A stretch of 12,129 bases of DNA from NBML01 sp029939535 (GTDB taxonomy: Bacteria; Desulfobacterota; Desulfobacteria; Desulfobacterales; Desulfobacteraceae), in contig JAOZST010000112.1 of NCBI GenBank assembly GCA_029939535.1, positions 1-12,129 on the forward strand, written 5' to 3'. Below are positions 1 to 6,989 of this stretch, piece by piece. The notes under the pieces are model-generated. The model ran no database searches, was not told where the DNA came from, and was given only the letters and a program-made list of their open reading frames with translations. Position 1 is the stretch's first letter, and each line of letters begins with the position of its first letter. A program made the position numbers and the translations under genes.

Positions 1-68
1 CCCTGGTCATTAATGAGGAAGAGATGGATTTTCTGGTTACCCAGCTTGAAAAGGTGTTGATGGACTAG
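1..68 (+). CDS. C-terminal tail of a probable class-III (PLP) aminotransferase (partial)
   Basis: The reading frame starting at base 3 is open from the window edge to TAG at 66-68 and gives 21 residues, including LVINEEEMDFLV and QLEKVLMD. A 'PLxITEEExDxLVxxLEKAL' ending is characteristic of class-III pyridoxal-phosphate aminotransferases (acetylornithine/GABA/beta-alanine:pyruvate type), in which this is the last helix. Only this tail is visible, so substrate and identity cannot be given. It lies 17 bp before the activator start on the same strand, so the two are probably co-transcribed. A transaminase would fit the amine/amino-acid catabolic theme downstream. The call rests on one short motif and could be wrong. 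Confidence 0.55.
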   Translation, partial: LVINEEEMDFLVTQLEKVLMD

Positions 69-85
69 AAAAAAGGAATCTTTAT

Positions 86-2008
86 ATGTCAGCAAGGGTA
101 ATTCTGGACCCCATAAGCCTTCGCAGAGAGATTGAAGCATCCCATGAACGGTGCAGGCAATATGGGGTCAATCCAGAGGACAAAGGCAGCAAGAATCAAG
201 AATGTCTTAACCATGAAGAACTGTCCATACGCCTGACAGAGAACCGATATTTTCTGGACATTGCCATTGCCCAGATCCAGGAACTTTACCAATTTGTTGC
301 AGGGGCCGGCTTTGTTGTCAACATTGCAGACAAAGAAGGGTATATCCTTCATGTTTTAGGTGATCCCCAGCTGTTGAAAAAAATGGTGGCTGGTAATTGT
401 TCTCCAGGATTTCGCTGGACTGAAAAAGATGTGGGAACCAGTGTTATCAGCCTATCCCTTGCCCGGGGCATTCCGGTTCAGATCAATGATGACGAACATT
501 TCTGCAGGCGAGGTTATGGGTCAACCTGTTCGGCATCCCCGGTATTTGATCCCCATGGTAAGCTGTTGGGAACTATTTCCATGTCAGGGGAAGCTAAAAA
601 TGTACACCCCCATACCCTTGGCATGGTAATCACAGCTGCCTATTCCATTGAAAATCAATTACGGATTAAACAGGCTTCCAAGGAACTGCAGCTTAAAAAC
701 AATTATATGGAAGCCATTATAGACTCCATGGACAGCGGGGTCATGGCAGTGGACAAAAATGGCATTATCAACCAGGCCAATAGTCATGCCCAACAAATCT
801 TTCAATGGGACACACCTTTAGAAGGAAAACCCCACACAAACTTCTTTAACAATCAGATTGTTCTGGAAAAACTGATGCAGCCCGGGTTTGAATTTGTGGA
901 CCGGGAAGTAATTGTTTCAGGTCCTTCCCGGGTAATTCAGCTTATCTGCACGGCAAAACCGATTTTTGATGCCAAAGAAAAGATGCAGGGGACAATCATC
1001 ATCTTTAACAGGATCAACCGGATCCGAAAGCTGGTCAATGACATGGCTGGCTCCCAGGCCCGGTTTACATTTAAAAGCATTCTCGGGAACAGTTCTGTTA
1101 TCCGGGAGACACGGCGAATGGCTAAGATATCAGCGCCCCAGCATTCCACAGTTCTTCTCCAGGGAGAGACAGGAACTGGAAAGGAATTGTTTGCCCAGGC
1201 CATACACAACCATAGCAAGCGAGGCAGCCATCCCTTTATTGCCATAAATTGCGGGGCCATCCCCAGGGAACTTCTGGAAAGTGAATTCTTTGGATATGCT
1301 GGAGGAGCTTTTACAGGAGCCGTCAAAAAGGGAAGACCAGGAAAATTTGAACTGGCAGACGGCGGCACTATTTTCCTGGATGAAATAGGGGATATGCCCA
1401 TGGACATGCAGGTAAAAATCCTCAGGGTGCTTCAGACCAGTGAAGTTATAAGAATAGGTGAGCACAAACCCATTCTGGTGGATGTCCGTATCATAGCAGC
1501 CACCCATACTAACTTGAAAAAGGCTGTGGCCAAAAAAGATTTCAGGGAAGATCTTTTCTATCGGCTGAATGTATTTCCCATCTCCATCCCGCCTCTAAGG
1601 GACCGGTCCGAGGATATCTTACCCCTTTCCAACTATTTTTTGAACCGGTATTCAATACTAATGTCAAAACAGGACATCAGATTCTCCAGGGAGGCAGAAG
1701 CTGTTCTGATTAGCTATTCATGGCCCGGAAATATTCGTGAACTTGAAAATGTCATTGAACGGGCTGTCAACCTGGCAGAGGATAAGAAAATTATGCCAGA
1801 AAATCTGGGACTGGACTATAAAGGCCTTCCAAGGAGAAAATTAGCTGGCTCCCGCCTTGGAGATATTGAAAAACAGACCATCCTGGAAACCCTTGAAGAG
1901 TATGGGTATAATTTTTCCAAATCCTCCAGTGCCCTGGGCATTTCCCGGGCAACTCTCTATAATAAGGTAAAAAAATACCAATTATCGATCCGCCAGATCA
2001 ATGTCTAA
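86..2008 (+). CDS. Sigma-54-dependent transcriptional activator, AcoR-like (GAF-PAS-AAA+-Fis HTH)
   Basis: This 640-residue enhancer-binding protein activates RNA polymerase carrying sigma-54 by ATP hydrolysis. An N-terminal GAF-type sensor spans about residues 60-200 (region with TEKDVGTS and STCSASPVFD), as in AcoR-type activators. A PAS domain follows at about 205-320 (MEAIIDSMDSGVMAVD). The AAA+ domain at about 330-570 has Walker A GETGTGKE (360-367), the intact sigma-54-contacting loop GAFTGA (407-412), Walker B GGTIFLDE (426-433) and the WPGNIREL sensor region from W546. A Fis-type helix-turn-helix closes the protein (about 593-632, LGISRATLYNKVKKY). There is no response-regulator receiver domain, so control is probably by direct ligand sensing through GAF/PAS rather than phosphorylation. 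The ATG at 86 has AAAAGGAA upstream (71-78). It sits directly upstream of the transporter/enzyme operon on the same strand and is its probable activator. The ligand is unknown. Confidence 0.95.
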   Translation: MSARVILDPISLRREIEASHERCRQYGVNPEDKGSKNQECLNHEELSIRLTENRYFLDIAIAQIQELYQFVAGAGFVVNIADKEGYILHVLGDPQLLKKMVAGNCSPGFRWTEKDVGTSVISLSLARGIPVQINDDEHFCRRGYGSTCSASPVFDPHGKLLGTISMSGEAKNVHPHTLGMVITAAYSIENQLRIKQASKELQLKNNYMEAIIDSMDSGVMAVDKNGIINQANSHAQQIFQWDTPLEGKPHTNFFNNQIVLEKLMQPGFEFVDREVIVSGPSRVIQLICTAKPIFDAKEKMQGTIIIFNRINRIRKLVNDMAGSQARFTFKSILGNSSVIRETRRMAKISAPQHSTVLLQGETGTGKELFAQAIHNHSKRGSHPFIAINCGAIPRELLESEFFGYAGGAFTGAVKKGRPGKFELADGGTIFLDEIGDMPMDMQVKILRVLQTSEVIRIGEHKPILVDVRIIAATHTNLKKAVAKKDFREDLFYRLNVFPISIPPLRDRSEDILPLSNYFLNRYSILMSKQDIRFSREAEAVLISYSWPGNIRELENVIERAVNLAEDKKIMPENLGLDYKGLPRRKLAGSRLGDIEKQTILETLEEYGYNFSKSSSALGISRATLYNKVKKYQLSIRQINV

Positions 2009-2029
2009 TTACTTTACATGTATAATAAA

Positions 2030-2107
2030 TAGACAATTATTGTAACTTATTGAAATTTTATACTAAATACTTATTTTTCCATTAAACTGTAAAATTTTTA
2101 GACAATT
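2030..2107. repeat. Repeated TAGACAATT element, possible activator-binding sites
   Basis: TAGACAATT occurs at 2030-2038 and again at 2099-2107, 69 bp apart. The first copy is part of the perfect 11-bp palindrome ACAATTATTGT (2033-2043); the second contains the palindrome CAATTG. Both lie about 105-185 bp upstream of the candidate -24/-12 element, the usual distance for enhancer sites of sigma-54 activators. The region is AT-rich, so chance repetition is possible. Confidence 0.35.
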
Positions 2108-2212
2108 GCCTGGATTTTATCATCCCAGTCCTGATCCGGAAACATGGACAAAACCGCTTGTATATACAGGGCTTTGTATTTTATTTGCCTTGCCTTACCA
2201 TTTATCTCACGC

Positions 2213-2228
2213 TGGCATATATCTTGAA
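2213..2228 (+). promoter_or_regulatory. Weak candidate sigma-54 (-24/-12) promoter
   Basis: The sequence TGGCATATATCTTGAA matches the sigma-54 consensus TGGCACR-N4-TTGCW at TGGCA and TTG with correct GG-to-G spacing, but the normally near-invariant GC of the -12 box reads GA. It lies about 105 bp before the binding-protein start, downstream of a sigma-54 activator gene. A poorer alternative, GG at 2271-2272 with GC at 2283-2284, has correct spacing but little else. Transcription from either is inference. Confidence 0.3.
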
Positions 2229-2283
2229 GACTTATTCTTGATAATCACTATCCCACACCCTAATCCATGGGGTAAATCTGGAG

Positions 2284-2301
2284 CGGCTGAAATTACAGCC
2301 G
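2284..2301 (+). promoter_or_regulatory. Leader hairpin just upstream of the binding-protein ribosome binding site
   Basis: CGGCTG (2284-2289) and CAGCCG (2296-2301) form a perfect 6-bp stem around the loop AAATTA, ending 15 bases before the AAAAGGAG ribosome binding site (2317-2324). There is no U-tract, so it is not a terminator. It may stabilise the transcript 5' end or affect translation of the binding-protein gene. No known riboswitch was recognised. Confidence 0.35.
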
Positions 2302-2333
2302 TGAATTATCGTTTATAAAAGGAGATGACTGAC

Positions 2334-3983
2334 ATGTTCAACAATCAAATTGGTAGACGGGAATTTTTAAAAATTACAGGTGGCACCATCGGGGCGTCAA
2401 TGCTTACAGGTCCTGGAGCGCTTTTTGCCGCACCAGCGCCAGGAGCCCTGGTTGACCCCATGAAAATCATGACAGCAACAGCCACCATGGACCCGGTCCG
2501 GCCCGAGGTGGCAAGGGTGTGTTCCGAGGCATTCAAGAAGATTGGATGGGATGTTGCAGCCAACCCCATTGATTACAACCAGAATGTTCAAAAAGTAATC
2601 ATGGAACATGATTATGACATGTGGTTTGTCATGCTCTCGGGAGCCTCCCTTAGAATCGACCCCAATGTATTCTTGTACCAGGTGCATCACTCCTCCCAGT
2701 TTAGGAAAGGCGGATACAATTGGGAAGGCTTCTCAGATCCCAAAATAGACAGTCTTGTGGAAGCCCAGCAAAAGGAAATGGATGTTGAAAAACGGCAACA
2801 GATTGTAAATGAAGCCCAGGTTCTCTGCCATGAAGCCCAAAGCAATAACGTCATTGCCTATATGCAGATGACTTCTGCCTATAGGTCGGACAGGATCAAA
2901 AACGTGGTCCCCATGCTTGGGGAGGGGACAGGCAGCTTCTGGACAGATATCAACATGGAAGTAATTAAGGGTGACGGCTATGTCAAGACTGCAAGGCCCT
3001 CCCCCCTTAAAAAACTGAATCCTGTTGCTGCAAAAGATACCACGGAATTCATGGAGCTTCGCATGATCTATGATACCCTTTTCAGGATCGGTCCGGATGG
3101 ATCCCCAAGGCCCTGGGCAGCTGAATCCTATAAAATGGTGGATCCTCTGACCATTGATCTGGCCATCCGGAAAAATATGAAATGGCATGATGGCGAGCCC
3201 TTTACAGCTGAAGACGTAAAATTTACCTTTGATTACAGCATCAAATGGAAGGCACCCTTCTTTAATTCCATCCTTCAAAAAATTGACACTGTGGAAGTTA
3301 TTGGCAAGCATGGGGTACGCATTAAACTAAAAGAAACCTATGCTCCGCTTATTTCCAATCTGCTGGGCGGATTGTTTATGCTGCCAAAACATATCTGGAA
3401 AGACATACCTGAAAAAATGGATGTGGAAGATCCTTTAAATTTTCCCAATGAAACACCTGTGGGAAGCGGCCCTTTTAAATTTGATTATTGGGACAGAGGC
3501 CGGGAAATCAAGGTATCTGCCTTTACCCATCATTTTAATCCCCCTAAATGTGCAGGAATCATCGGCACAGTCTATGGGTCCCATGATGCAGTGGCCGCAG
3601 CCATTGAAAAGGGAGAATGCGACCGGAACCGCTATATCCTGAAACCAAGCCTTCTCCTGGATCTGGCCAAGATCAAAGGGGTGGTTGCCAAGGGATATCC
3701 CAATCATGGATTTTATACTCTTACCTATAACTGCCTGAGGGCCCCCCTTAATGATCCTCAATTCAGGAAAGCCATGGCCCATGTGATTCCAAAAGAACTG
3801 ATCATTGAAGCCATTCTTTCCGGCCTTGCCGATGTGGGCGGGTCTGTTATTGCACCGGCCAACAAGTTCTGGCACAATCCAGCTGTCAAATCCTTTCCCA
3901 ATGATATCGTCAAAGCCAGGGATATCCTGGCAAAAGCCGGATATACCTGGGATAAAAAAGGAAAAATGCACTATCCTGGATAA
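2334..3983 (+). CDS. Tat-exported ABC transporter substrate-binding protein (SBP_bac_5 type), circularly permuted
   Basis: This is the periplasmic binding protein of the dipeptide/oligopeptide (DppA/OppA) class. I chose ATG 2334 (549 aa) over ATG 2325 because AAAAGGAG ends at 2324: it is directly adjacent to the first ATG but 9 bases from the second. A Tat signal (GRREFLK, residues 7-13, then a hydrophobic stretch to about 33) precedes a probable cleavage near 29-36; there is no lipobox cysteine. Segment order is abnormal. Residues 43-213 resemble the usual C-terminal third of the family (MKIMTATATMDP, IGWDV at 70-74, dP at about 110, NWEGFSDPKID at 129-139). Residues 216-549 resemble the usual N-terminal two thirds: YDTLFRIGPDGSPRPW from 246, WHDGEPFTAEDV from 284, PVGSGPF 375-381, and AGYTWDKKGK near the end. 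The last residues (HYPG) would canonically continue into residue 41 or so. The gene heads the importer operon. Substrate is unknown; the family binds peptides, opines, metals and others. Confidence 0.93.
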   Translation: MFNNQIGRREFLKITGGTIGASMLTGPGALFAAPAPGALVDPMKIMTATATMDPVRPEVARVCSEAFKKIGWDVAANPIDYNQNVQKVIMEHDYDMWFVMLSGASLRIDPNVFLYQVHHSSQFRKGGYNWEGFSDPKIDSLVEAQQKEMDVEKRQQIVNEAQVLCHEAQSNNVIAYMQMTSAYRSDRIKNVVPMLGEGTGSFWTDINMEVIKGDGYVKTARPSPLKKLNPVAAKDTTEFMELRMIYDTLFRIGPDGSPRPWAAESYKMVDPLTIDLAIRKNMKWHDGEPFTAEDVKFTFDYSIKWKAPFFNSILQKIDTVEVIGKHGVRIKLKETYAPLISNLLGGLFMLPKHIWKDIPEKMDVEDPLNFPNETPVGSGPFKFDYWDRGREIKVSAFTHHFNPPKCAGIIGTVYGSHDAVAAAIEKGECDRNRYILKPSLLLDLAKIKGVVAKGYPNHGFYTLTYNCLRAPLNDPQFRKAMAHVIPKELIIEAILSGLADVGGSVIAPANKFWHNPAVKSFPNDIVKARDILAKAGYTWDKKGKMHYPG

Positions 3984-3996
3984 AATCATCCAAAAA

Positions 3997-4023
3997 AATG
4001 GACGGTCTGACTGACCGTCCATT
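3997..4023 (+). terminator. Strong hairpin after the binding-protein gene (partial terminator or mRNA stabiliser)
   Basis: AAATGGACGGTC (3996-4007) and GACCGTCCATT (4013-4023) pair over 11 bp around the loop TGACT, with an A-run before and a short T-rich stretch (GCTTTTG) after. It starts 13 bases past the binding-protein stop and precedes the permease ribosome binding site (4044-4049). Such hairpins between a binding-protein gene and its permease genes commonly raise the ratio of binding protein to membrane components by partial termination or 3'-end protection. The broken U-tract suggests leaky termination. Confidence 0.7.
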
Positions 4024-4055
4024 GCTTTTGTCCTTATTGGAATAAGGAGTACATT

Positions 4056-5039
4056 GTGCAAGAATTTATCATCCGAAGAATCATTTACACTATTTTTACC
4101 ATTTTTGCCGTGGCCACCATCCTGTTTTGCATATTCCGCATCATGCCCGGAGACCCCACGGCCCAGGTGATCAGCCCGGCCCTGGATGAGGCGGCCCAGG
4201 CAAGGCTGAAAGAGGCCTTTGGCCTGGATAAACCCGTTTATATTCAGTATGCCCTTTATCTCAAGGGCCTGGTCACCCTGGAATGGGGACGTTCTTTTAC
4301 CACTTCAAAGCCGGTATTTGAAATTCTTAAATATCGCTTCTGGAATACGGTTTTCCTCATGGGCGCTGCCATGGGTTTTACCCTGCTCCTGGGAACGGCC
4401 CTGGGAATGGTCATGGCCTGGAAAAGGGGTGGGCCCCTGGATGTGAGCGCAACAGTGAGCGCCCTGGTGCTCCAGTCAGCCCCTCCCTTTGTTACAGGAA
4501 TTTTATTCCTAATGATCCTGAGCTATAAGCTGGACATTTTCCCCACCGGCGGCATGAGCACGCCCGGAGAACGACTCCCCCCTGGTATTGCCATGTTGTT
4601 TAACAAAGATTTTCTTCTCCACCTTATACTGCCTGCCATCACCACGGCATTTTACTATCTGGCCACGCCCATGCTGATTATGAGGGATTCCATGCTGGAG
4701 GTGACGGGCAGCGATTATATTGAACTGGCCCAGGCCAAGGGACTATCCCCTGGGACAGTGATGATCAAGCATGCGGCAAGAAACGCCCTTCTTCCGGTTT
4801 TCACGGTCTCTTCAGTCCTCATAGGCTTTGCCCTGGGCGGCCAGGTAATTGTTGAAACAGTGTTTTCATGGCCCGGCATGGGCCTGCTCATGGTGGAAGC
4901 AGCCTCAGCCCACGACTATCCAGTGGCCCAGGCAACCTTTTTGCTGCTGGCAGTTTTAATCATTGTTTTAAACCTGCTGGCTGATATTTCCTATTGTTAC
5001 CTTGACCCCCGCATTTCTGTACCAGGAGGAAAAAAATGA
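4056..5039 (+). CDS. ABC transporter permease, DppB/OppB type
   Basis: This 327-residue inner-membrane subunit forms half of the translocation channel of the peptide-type importer. It begins at GTG 4056, preceded by AAGGAG (4044-4049). The family features are clear: N-terminal membrane segment (about residues 8-30, IIRRIIYTIFTIF), the RIMPGDP motif at about 29-35, a periplasmic stretch with GLDKPVYIQYALYLKGL, a membrane domain from about 97, and the cytoplasmic EAA coupling loop at 220-246 (DYIELAQAKGLS, then ARNALLP) that contacts the ATPases. The C-terminus carries DISYCYLDPRI, typical of the family. The stop TGA overlaps the ATG of a 14-codon micro-ORF (5036-5080) that leads to the second permease. 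Length and motifs are normal for the family. Confidence 0.96.
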   Translation: MQEFIIRRIIYTIFTIFAVATILFCIFRIMPGDPTAQVISPALDEAAQARLKEAFGLDKPVYIQYALYLKGLVTLEWGRSFTTSKPVFEILKYRFWNTVFLMGAAMGFTLLLGTALGMVMAWKRGGPLDVSATVSALVLQSAPPFVTGILFLMILSYKLDIFPTGGMSTPGERLPPGIAMLFNKDFLLHLILPAITTAFYYLATPMLIMRDSMLEVTGSDYIELAQAKGLSPGTVMIKHAARNALLPVFTVSSVLIGFALGGQVIVETVFSWPGMGLLMVEAASAHDYPVAQATFLLLAVLIIVLNLLADISYCYLDPRISVPGGKK

Positions 5040-5080
5040 TAAACAAATTGGAAAAACACCCCAGGGAGCCGCAAATATGA
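5036..5080 (+). CDS. Possible 14-residue coupling micro-ORF between the permease genes
   Basis: A short frame encodes MINKLEKHPREPQI then TGA. It has the best Shine-Dalgarno in the neighbourhood (AGGAGG at 5024-5029, 6 bases before its ATG). Its ATG overlaps the upstream permease stop as ATGA (5036-5039), and its stop overlaps the downstream permease ATG as ATGA (5077-5080). It could carry terminating ribosomes from one permease gene to the next. Alternatively, it is the displaced original N-terminus of the second permease after a frameshift, or an accident. There is no evidence for a function of the peptide itself. Confidence 0.4.
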   Translation: MINKLEKHPREPQI

Positions 5081-5955
5081 AATTCTCCATCCTTAAAGAT
5101 TTTTTCATTGGACAATATAAAATTATCCGGGGCAACCGTTTTGGCATGTTCGGAGCTGTAATACTCCTCTTTTTCGGAATCGTCGCTTTGCTGGCTCCCT
5201 ATATTGCCCCCCATGAGCTCTGGGAATCACTCAGGGATTCCAACGGTAAACTGGCCATCCTCCGCCAGCCCAGCCTTGAATTTCCCATGGGAACCACTGC
5301 CATGGGAAGGGATATTCTGAGCCAGATGATCCTTGCCACACGGACCACTGTTATGATCGGGCTTATTTCAGGCCTGGTTTCCATCATCATCGGGGCCAAC
5401 ATCGGTCTTTTGGCAGGGTATTACGGCGGCAAACTGGATGAGATATGCATGCGTTTCACAGATATTATCTATGGAATGCCCTTTCTGCCTTTTCTCATCG
5501 TGCTCATATCCCTTTTCGGGCGTAACATCTGGTTTGTCATCATTGCCATCTGCTGCATTATCTGGCGGACATCGGCAAGGGTAATCCGGGCCCAGGTCAT
5601 GTCCATACGCCAGCGCCAGTATATCCAGGCAGCCAAGGCCAGGGGATGCAGCGACACGAGGATCATTTACGGGCATATCATGCCCAATATCCTTCCCCTT
5701 TTACTGCTCTACACTGCCTTTAATATTGCCTGGTCTGTCCTGGCCGAGGCTGGAGCCAGTTTCCTGGGCTTTTCCGATCCCAACAACATCACCTGGGGCG
5801 GCATGCTGTATAATCTGTGGATTTCAGGAAAGATAAGAACTGCCTGGTGGTGGTTTGCATCCCCTTCCATCTGCATCATTCTCCTGGTAAGTGCTCTGGT
5901 GTTTATTTCCCGGGCCTATGAAGAAGTGGCCAACCCCCGCCTGAAACAGAGATAA
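5077..5955 (+). CDS. ABC transporter permease, DppC/OppC type
   Basis: This second membrane subunit of the importer is 292 residues, normal for the family. The start chosen is ATG 5077 with AGGGAG at 5063-5068. The longer frame from TTG 5002 would overlap the upstream gene heavily and adds a non-family N-terminus. The cytoplasmic N-terminus (KIIRGNRFGMFG) leads into the first membrane segment at about residues 25-45, ending LLAPYIAPHE. The motif FPMGTTAMGRDILSQMI, typical of DppC, follows, then the membrane domain and the EAA loop at about 182-206 (YIQAAKARGCSDTRII, then MPNILP). The motif EAGASFLGFSDPNNITWGGML and the C-terminal VANPRLK ending are diagnostic of this subunit. It forms a heterodimeric channel with the upstream permease and is followed 11 bp later by the first ATPase gene. 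Confidence 0.96.
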   Translation: MKFSILKDFFIGQYKIIRGNRFGMFGAVILLFFGIVALLAPYIAPHELWESLRDSNGKLAILRQPSLEFPMGTTAMGRDILSQMILATRTTVMIGLISGLVSIIIGANIGLLAGYYGGKLDEICMRFTDIIYGMPFLPFLIVLISLFGRNIWFVIIAICCIIWRTSARVIRAQVMSIRQRQYIQAAKARGCSDTRIIYGHIMPNILPLLLLYTAFNIAWSVLAEAGASFLGFSDPNNITWGGMLYNLWISGKIRTAWWWFASPSICIILLVSALVFISRAYEEVANPRLKQR

Positions 5956-5966
5956 GGAAGGAAAAT

Positions 5967-6989
5967 ATGAACAATATACTGGATGTAAAAAACCTGAAGA
6001 CCCATTATTCTTCCGAAGAGGGAATTGTAAAAGCCGTGGACGGGGTCACCTTTTCCATTGGTAAAAACCAGGTGTTTGGCCTGGCAGGAGAATCCGGCTG
6101 CGGCAAGTCCACCCTTATCAGGACCATCATGCGCCTGGTTCCCAAAAGTGCCAGGGTAACTGCTGACATTCTGCAATTCAATGGTGAAGACCTTTTGTCC
6201 ATTTCAGACCAGGAGTTCAGAAACAAAATCCTCTGGCAGGGAATTTCCTTAGTACCCCAGAGTGCCATGAATGCCCTCAATCCGGTTTACCGTGTGGGGG
6301 ATCAGTGCATGGAAGCTGTCATGACCCACACGGACTTTACTAAAACCAAGGCAGCAGAAATAGTGGGAAACCTTTTTGATGCCGTAGGCCTCCAGAAAGG
6401 CCTGATGAAGGCCTATCCCCATGAATTCAGCGGGGGTATGCGACAGAGGGCCATGATTGCCATGTCCCTGGTTCTAGGCCCTGAGCTGGTGGTAATGGAT
6501 GAGCCCACCACAGGCCTTGACGTCCTGGTCCAGGAACGGATACTGAGGAATCTCAAGGAAATAAGGGGGAAAACCAAAACATCGGCATCCATACTCCTCA
6601 TCACCCATGATATCTCTGTGATTGCGGGAATGAGCGACCGAATCGGAATCATGTATGCAGGAAAGCTCATGGAAACGGCAGACTCAATGGAGCTTTTCAA
6701 CGAACCCTATCACCCCTACACCCTTGGCCTTAAAAATGCCTTTCCCAGCATCAAGGCCCTGGACCGGGAACTGATTTCCATACCCGGCTCACCCCCCAAC
6801 TTGACCAAAACCATTAAAGGATGCCTTTTCTATGAACGGTGTCCTTTTTCCATTGATCTATGCCGGGAGAAAAAACCCGAAGAAATAGAGGTCCAGCCCA
6901 ACCATTTTGTCCAATGCCATCGAACAGAGAATGTGGAAGAATTCCGTAAACTTGCAGGAGAAAAGGAAACATGGCAATTCTCGAAATAA
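5967..6989 (+). CDS. ABC transporter ATP-binding protein, DppD/OppD type, with C-terminal Cys4 motif
   Basis: This 340-residue cytoplasmic ATPase is one of two that power the importer. The ATG at 5967 is preceded by AAGGAAGGA. Motifs: Walker A GESGCGKST (41-49), Q-loop region LVPQSAMNALNP (about 98), ABC signature FSGGMRQR (154-161), Walker B VVMDEPTTGLD with D178/E179, and the switch histidine in LLITHDIS. The C-terminal oligopeptide-transporter extension starts at PGSPPNL and carries four cysteines spaced C-x5-C-x6-C-x17-C (GCLFYERCPFSIDLC, then QCHR). In characterised Dpp ATPases this region binds a [4Fe-4S] cluster; that it does so here is inference. The 3' end overlaps the next ATPase gene by 19 bases, which implies coupled translation. 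Confidence 0.95.
   Translation: MNNILDVKNLKTHYSSEEGIVKAVDGVTFSIGKNQVFGLAGESGCGKSTLIRTIMRLVPKSARVTADILQFNGEDLLSISDQEFRNKILWQGISLVPQSAMNALNPVYRVGDQCMEAVMTHTDFTKTKAAEIVGNLFDAVGLQKGLMKAYPHEFSGGMRQRAMIAMSLVLGPELVVMDEPTTGLDVLVQERILRNLKEIRGKTKTSASILLITHDISVIAGMSDRIGIMYAGKLMETADSMELFNEPYHPYTLGLKNAFPSIKALDRELISIPGSPPNLTKTIKGCLFYERCPFSIDLCREKKPEEIEVQPNHFVQCHRTENVEEFRKLAGEKETWQFSK

Larger units (their letters stand above)
2009..2333 (+). other. Control region between activator and transporter operon
   Basis: About 325 bases lie between the activator stop and the chosen start of the binding-protein gene. The first 90 or so are very AT-rich. They contain a palindrome ACAATTATTGT (2033-2043), a second TAGACAATT copy at 2099-2107 and a TATAAT hexamer at 2021-2026 without a good -35. 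The second half holds a weak -24/-12-like sequence (2213-2228) and a hairpin (2284-2301). A 70-codon TTG-initiated frame (2106-2318) has no ribosome binding site or family resemblance and is not taken as a gene. The layout of distal repeats, then a sigma-54-like site, then the leader is what one expects upstream of an operon driven by the neighbouring enhancer-binding protein. Confidence 0.6.

Noticed and set aside
937..1507. Long antisense frames (156 and 125 codons) within the activator gene
   Set aside because: They are opposite a strongly conserved AAA+ domain; their translations have no domain character and arise from codon bias of the real gene.
2021..2026. TATAAT as a sigma-70 -10 box after the activator gene
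   Set aside because: No acceptable -35 hexamer lies at 16-18 bp; the region is AT-rich, so the match is likely chance.
2106..2318. 70-codon frame on the + strand in the control region
   Set aside because: It starts with TTG, has no ribosome binding site, resembles no family, and overlaps the candidate promoter and leader hairpin.
2325..2333. Upstream ATG as start of the binding-protein gene
   Set aside because: AAAAGGAG directly abuts this ATG with no spacer; ATG 2334 has a normal 9-base spacing and a standard Tat signal N-terminus.
2334..3983. Frameshift or two fused truncated genes as explanation for the odd binding protein
   Set aside because: The frame is continuous, landmarks of both parts are intact and together make up one complete family domain with no gap or duplication, which fits permutation better than decay.
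5002..5076. TTG-initiated N-terminal extension of the second permease
   Set aside because: It overlaps the first permease gene by 38 bases, lacks a Shine-Dalgarno, and the ATG at 5077 has AGGGAG at proper spacing and gives normal family length.
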